A stretch of DNA of 64,000 nucleotides from Kuschelorhynchus macadamiae. Lineage: Eukaryota > Arthropoda > Insecta > Coleoptera > Curculionidae. The stretch lies in the NCBI GenBank assembly GCA_030620095.1, contig JAUTXW010000873.1, positions 896,001-960,000 of the forward strand, in the 5' to 3' direction. A program made the position numbers and the translations under genes. The notes under the pieces are model-generated. The model searched no databases. It had not been told where the DNA came from and saw nothing but the letters and a program-made list of their open reading frames with translations. This document shows, in pieces, positions 58,985-64,000 of this stretch (position 1 is the stretch's first letter; each line of letters starts with the position of its first letter).

Positions 58985-59027
58985 ATCCGACGTTTCGCCT
59001 TCGATTGCACGAGGCATCTTCAGGGAT
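58985..59027 (-). ncRNA. hammerhead ribozyme-like motif
   Basis: Read on the minus strand: stem I AUCC (59027-59024), core CUGAAGA (59023-59017), stem II with arms UGCCU and AGGCG around a 10-nt loop, core GAAA (58996-58993), a two-base-pair stem III AC/GU with no loop, the cleavage triplet GUC ending at 58989, then GGAU closing stem I. Every core position matches the hammerhead consensus CUGANGA...GAAA...UH. Minimal stem III is known in hammerheads of retroelements such as Penelope-like elements and retrozymes, which act as dimers. Activity is inferred, not shown. Confidence 0.6.
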
Positions 59028-59059
59028 CTTTACTCCACGAGATCTGAACACTGAAATTT

Positions 59060-59300
59060 ATGTGCAAAATTGGAAGTCATTGAATAAGAAGGTTTTTTTA
59101 CGTTGCTATTTTGTTCCTCCATCTTGAATTCATACTGCAATTTTAGCAGCATCAATTTAATAAGTAGTTTTTTCCGGCTGGTTTTCTCAATGTTTTGTTA
59201 AGACACTATTTGCTTCGCCATTTTGGAATCGTACCAAAATTTTAGCGGTTAATTCCTATGTAATACTTGACTTTTTGTGCAAAATTTCAGGAAAACAACA
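59060..59300 (-). repeat. ATGGCGG repeat family copy (inverted)
   Basis: On the minus strand: AAGTCAAGTATTACATAGG, TAAAATTTTGGTACGATTCC, AAATGGCGAAGC, AAACTACTTATTAAATTGA and GAGGAACAAAATAGCAACG. It lies next to the hammerhead-like motif. Confidence 0.75.
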
Positions 59301-59880
59301 TGAAAAAATAAAATTTTTAATAACTCATCGTGATAGGTTTCAAATTAAAGAACCCACTAAAGCATTGTGTCCTGTATATAAGCAATTTATTAATATAATA
59401 TTTTAACGCCAAACGGCTATACCGATTTTAATGAATGAGATCCCAAAAATAATATTTCCGAGATTCTCACTGGCAGAAATTTATTATAAAGGCATTCAGG
59501 GACCAATTTTGTGACACATGAAACCATATTTTTATAATTTACCAACTTATTCCACAAATTCAAAAACCGTCCAGAGGTTATGGCCCAAAGATTCAATAAC
59601 GCAACGTCAGATTCAAAAAATATATTTAGTTTTTTACACTCATTCTTAAAAAGAATAATTTCTTTCAATTTAACTTGTCTTCATTCGGTATACAATTCTC
59701 GAACTGCATACTAGGGGGGCTGGAATTTTCTACAGTTATCAGAACAAAATTCATTTACTGAGTGGATAATTATAAAGTCATGAGAAAAAATTTCAAATTT
59801 TTATTAAAAAAAAAATCTAAAAACCTAGGAGGGAAAATCTTTCGGATAGACGGGGCAAAGTTGAAATATCTTAAAAAAAA
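59301..59880. other. no gene recognised
   Basis: An 83-codon minus-strand reading (59668-59417) has no known domain, though its position just before an RT fragment on the other strand leaves a decayed element possible. Confidence 0.4.
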
Positions 59881-60290
59881 ATTACACCGCATCCTTGTTT
59901 TGTGACTTAACAAATGCTTTTAACTATGTCTCTCCCAGCATACTAAACGATAAATTAAAGGGATACAATTTTAATGACGGTAGCATTGACATGCTTCAAT
60001 CTTATCTGAATGACAGACAACAGTTTGTTTTTCTGAAACAAAATAACTCTAACACAGTTCCGGTTAGGTTTGGTGTGCCACAAGTTTAATTTATCTGGAT
60101 GATTTATGATGGGGATTTTCTCGAGAGTGACACTGTTCTATTTGCCGATGACACTATCGCTTTCAGTGTTCATCAAGATCTTAATACAGTTGAAAATTTG
60201 ATGGTGGGGACACAGTCAAGCCTTACAGATTGAACCAGTTGTCACTTAACTTGGCAAAGACGGAGTGATAATCCTGAAATTGTTTTTGTC
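59880..60290 (+). mobile_element. LINE reverse transcriptase fragment
   Basis: FCDLTNAFNYVSPSILNDKL, MLQSYLNDRQQFVFLK and VPVRFGVPQ at 59895-60089, then in another frame VLFADDTIAFSVHQDLNTVE near 60135-60195. These are the palm motifs, including a complete FADD box. A short deletion follows GVPQ, where the GSVLGPILF segment should be. It is an old plus-strand fragment. Confidence 0.8.
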
Positions 60291-60299
60291 TAAAGTGTA

Positions 60300-61190
60300 T
60301 GTAACATGTATATATATGTCTTTAAAATGTATAAAGTTAAAAAAAATCATTTTATACCTTTTAACTTTTTTGTAACATTAGTTGTTGTATTTTTGTATGT
60401 ATCTTTTTTAATTTTTTTTCTTTGATATTTTTTTTGTATTTTGTTGACTTGTGTAAGCATCTATGTATATATTGATACCGATAAACGACTTTTATTTGTA
60501 TGCATTAAGGGGGAACTACACGCAATAATATGGATCATTTGCAAGCCTTCCGCAGCTGCAATATTATGTTAAAACTATAAGAGATGTATTAGCTTCAATG
60601 TGATTTTAATAGGGAAATATGTATAGTTGGGCGCTAAATGTGAATTTTTATGAAAAAATCAAATCTAGAGTTATAAAATAAAAGTATATTTGTCCATTTT
60701 CGACTATTTTTTGACCACTTTTTGACGCACATGCCTTCGCATATATTTTTTTTCCACAAAATGGCTCTTTACCGCCTTACATTGATCCTTTTTCTACGTA
60801 ACTGCAAAATTTGAAATGGTAAATCGTACTCATGTCTTTATATTTCTGCAGCGCGTGCACCCTTTTGAACCCATTTTTAACCGAAATGTAATTTAAATTA
60901 CCTATAGATAACACATTTTTTTGAGGTCGGACGTGCAGGAAGTTTTTTTAATGCGTAGGTACCTTTTCATCTTACTTTCAACACTTGTCACTGGCTTTTC
61001 AAAAGTTCCTGGAATTTTTGCAGCATTGAAATTTAATTTTCGAAAAAAAAATGAACACTAAATAAAAATGATATGTGAGAAAAACCATATATATTTTTTT
61101 GATTTTAAATGCAATGACCTATGTTGTACCAAGTTTTTACAATCTACAGAAAAGAATAAGGCAAAATGTAGGTAACATGTTCTATGTAAA
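60300..61190. other. no gene recognised
   Basis: AT-rich sequence without recognisable coding or repeat structure. Confidence 0.45.
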
Positions 61191-61194
61191 AATA

Positions 61195-61758
61195 CAGGGT
61201 GTCTCAATGGACGATCCCTTAGATGGACATAAAAGACATAAAATAAGACAAAAATGTTATATAGGTCTAAAACGGTTTCTTTTTCAAGATACAGGGTCTA
61301 AAGAAAAACTTCTTGATTAGTGTTTTCCTGATCTTCAAATTAAATTATTTGATTGGAATAAAACTCGGTATAGTATTAACATGTACAGAAATATTTTTTT
61401 TATGATAGATTCTTGTCAGTACCACCAACCAGTGGCATACCAATGAGTAAGATTATGCATTTTTTCACCATTAGTCGGCGATAAGTTTTTTGGTATTGGT
61501 ATTTTTGACAATTTGATGGATGATACTTATTTTTTTATTTATTTCACACAAAAACGACATTCCTGGTTTAAAACGAATAAACAGAATAATGCACAACATT
61601 ATTAAAATCTACTCAACAGAGTGCTTGGTATGTTAAAAAACATCAATAATCCAGCTTGAATAAACAAGAAAAAAAATTTAAAAAAAATTAAAATCATGTA
61701 TCTTGGAAATGAGGGAATCTCCCAACAGCCAATGGTCCATGTTTTCTGGAACACCCTG
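61195..61758. mobile_element. probable mariner-type miniature element
   Basis: Ends CAGGGTGTCTCAATGG and GGAACACCCTG with TA on both sides. Inner similarity between arms is weak but present (TTTCAAGATACAGGG against TTTCCAAGATACATG reading inward). No coding capacity. Confidence 0.55.
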
Positions 61759-62075
61759 TATAACGGTTTTTAAGGAAAAATATCCTTTTGTTCCAACTTC
61801 AAACACAGGTTATTAAACATCTATATGTAATAGAAACAAATGAAGCCCATGTTACTATGCTACTTTTTATAATCTCTCCGGAAGAAATAATATGGTCCTT
61901 GATATATTTATCCAAATATTAATGTGCAATGTATTTTTATTTATTTATTTCCATATTTTTTGTAATATTTAGAGAGATTGTCAAATAAAAATCTTTTTTG
62001 GTTTCTTCGCAACTGAAGAAAAATCTAGCTTTAAATTGATTGAAGCAAATATTTAAAGGCTAAAAATTATTTATA

Positions 62076-63709
62076 CAGGGTGTTAAACAGGACTCTGCAA
62101 TGTATATCCGACTGTTAAACGTACAACAGTTTAAACTTGATAACGTTTACTCTTTATACCGAAAAATCAAAGACAAGTGAATTTTATTCAGGAAATTGCA
62201 AATTTTCCAATACCTTCTTTGTTCTGAAAATTTACAAATGAGAAATCAGCTTAATCCTCGGTGAAATTAAAACAAAATTGTTTGAAAAGTTTTTTAAAGT
62301 TTTAAGTATTTTTTGAGATATGAATTTTTTTTTTGAAAAAATTAGATTTTTCTTTTATGTTAGGCTGTAACTTTTTATTAGTCGTTTGACGTAAAGTTTT
62401 CTTTTTAAAGTGCCCTTAAGTCTTTTTTTTATAATCTGCATTACGCAGAAAATATACAGGGGTGCAAAAAATATGTTAAGATTAGTTAAAAACCTGGCGA
62501 TCCTGAAGATCATGTACGTACATTTTAACATCCTATAGCATAAAATCGAATTTAAATTTAAAACTCTTGAATAGGACTTGATATATCACAAGTTAACTTT
62601 TGTTTTCAAAACGGCGGCTGGACAGCTGGAAGTTCAATTTTGCCGCTTTATACAAAAAATACAGTCACCATTTATAAAATACTTGTTTTAAACAGTCCAA
62701 AATAAATTTATTTAGGCACGCTAACCTTTATTTTCAAGATAGAGATACTACAGCCATTTTTGGCAAATCAGGATATTCGTTCTGCAAATAAAGGTTAATA
62801 TGTCATACATCTTTAAAAAGGTAAATGACATCGAAAATTATTGTTAGAAAAATATACAAGGTAAAATATTGGAGTAAATTGCCCTTTCGGTAAAACAAGA
62901 AGTAAAAAACATTTTTAAAAATATAATATTACACAAAACCATTTTTATATAGAATTGTTTTTAAAAAAATAAAACAAATATTTTGTAAAAAGCGACTGCA
63001 TTTTTTTCATAAAGCGTTAATATTGAATTTTCAAAGAACCATTGTTTAGCTGCTATTTTGAAAACCAAAGTTAACTTGTAACATATCGTTGAAAGCTAAT
63101 TTTACTAATTATGATAGTAAAACCGAAAGTAACTTAATTGTTTTTTCATAAAAAATTCGCCTCTTATGCAGTTATAGAAATGTCTCAAATTTCAAATCGA
63201 TATTTTTAAAAATAAAAAAGCTAAAAAAATGGCAGTCTGTTACACGTCAATATTAGGAAATTTGGCTCTAAACCCAACACTTGTATGTTTTAAAAATAAT
63301 AAAGAAAATAAAAAACCCGTTTGGAGAAAATGTTCAGTACTCCTTAAGATTTGAATTAAAACTTTTAAATTTAAATTATTTTTTGTGCCTCAGGGTGTTG
63401 AAATATACGTACGTGATCTTTAGGAGCCTTAGGTTCTTAACTATTTTTAACAAAATTTAAGCTCACCCTGTATATTTCCTGCTTAATGCAGACCTTACAG
63501 GTGATTAAGGGCCCTCTAGGAAGAAAAATTTAAACCAAACGTCTAATAAAAAGTTACAGCTTAATATATAAGAAAGTTCTTAATTTTTTCAAAAAAAAAA
63601 TCATATCTGAAATATATTAAAATTTTTAAAAAACAAATTGTTTATTTCACTAAGGAATTTTCGAAACAAATAAAATATTGGAAAGTGTGCAGTCTTCTTT
63701 AACACCATA
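62076..63709. mobile_element. 1.6-kb palindromic element with a nested TA-flanked inner palindrome
   Basis: Outer ends CAGGGTGTTAAACAGGACT and AGTCTTCTTTAACACCATA flanked by TA. Inner ends CAGGGGTGCAAAAAA (62457) and GAGC-type TTAAGCTCACCCTG (63470), also flanked by TA. Matching inverted words continue through both arms: CTTTTTATTAG...TTTG, AATCTGCATTACGCAG, GATCATGTACGTACATTTT, AAGTTAACTTTTGTTTTCAA, the last at about 62593 and 63068. Arms are diverged and the centre is unmatched. No protein. Confidence 0.82.
62457..63470. mobile_element. inner palindromic element
   Basis: 1,014 bp with TA at both sides (62455-62456, 63471-63472). It may have inserted into the centre of the outer palindrome, or both may be one element with repeated ends. 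Confidence 0.65.
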
Positions 63710-63711
63710 TA

Positions 63712-64000
63712 TAAATCACTGTTTAGCTTAAATAAGTTTTACGCTTAAAAGTAGGTAATATGCAATAAAATTGCATAGCTTCAACCCCATCTCAGTATCT
63801 CGTTTCGTTTTAAAAACATTGGAATTTAAATTTTATCAGAAAATTCGTCTGTCCAGCAGTTTAGTAAAATAGGATCATGGGCTTCATTGGTTTCTATTAG
63901 GCACTGATTTTTTATTATCGAAAAAATATACAATAAAAAAGAGCATTTAACGTTAAATATCTCGAAATGGTTATATTTTATCATAAAATCTCATATCAAA
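63712..64000. other. no gene recognised
   Basis: Window edge; AT-rich sequence. Confidence 0.5.

Overview
The window is animal, almost certainly insect, nuclear DNA. It is strongly AT-rich and holds one host gene: the 5' half of an Argonaute-1 (AGO1) gene on the minus strand. Its seven visible coding exons have canonical GT-AG introns and spliced-protein similarity typical of insects. The rest is transposable elements and repeats. The order of insect cannot be fixed from the sequence; a beetle-like, repeat-rich genome is only a guess.

Layout. The AGO1 start codon lies at 39226 and the last visible coding exon ends at 3420, so the gene reads right to left. The exons encode about 395 residues: a short Gly/Pro/Ala-rich leader, the N domain, linker 1, PAZ and the start of linker 2. 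The MID and PIWI domains, with the slicer residues, would lie left of position 1. Intron 1 is about 27.7 kb and is packed with non-LTR (LINE) reverse transcriptase copies, most in the same orientation as AGO1, plus one almost pristine mariner-type element (35768-38125) with an open 354-codon transposase and about 460-bp inverted ends. Intron 4 carries a second, broken relative (7219-9241). Introns 2 and 5 each hold a LINE fragment.

Right of the AGO1 start (39.2-64 kb) I see no host gene. That side holds a third copy of LINE family A, two more mariner-type relics, a broken hAT transposase, three hAT-like or other short non-autonomous elements, a degenerate tandem repeat built around an ATGGCGG motif, a 659-bp fold-back, and a 1.6-kb nested palindromic element at the right end.

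Most interesting signals: (1) a hammerhead-ribozyme-like motif at 58985-59027 (minus), with a decayed relative in both arms of the fold-back at 50450-51108; (2) a stem-loop in the 3' UTR of all three family-A LINE copies, whose paired bases change together, including G-U pairs that exist only on the sense strand; (3) a hAT-type element (46812-47749) with an exact 8-bp target duplication and dense subterminal ATCGATG repeats; (4) a NAGNAG acceptor at AGO1 exon 2; (5) the strong sense-strand bias of LINEs in AGO1 intron 1.

All calls come from reading the sequence and recognising protein families by eye; no alignment, folding program or database search was run. Edges of degenerate elements are approximate.
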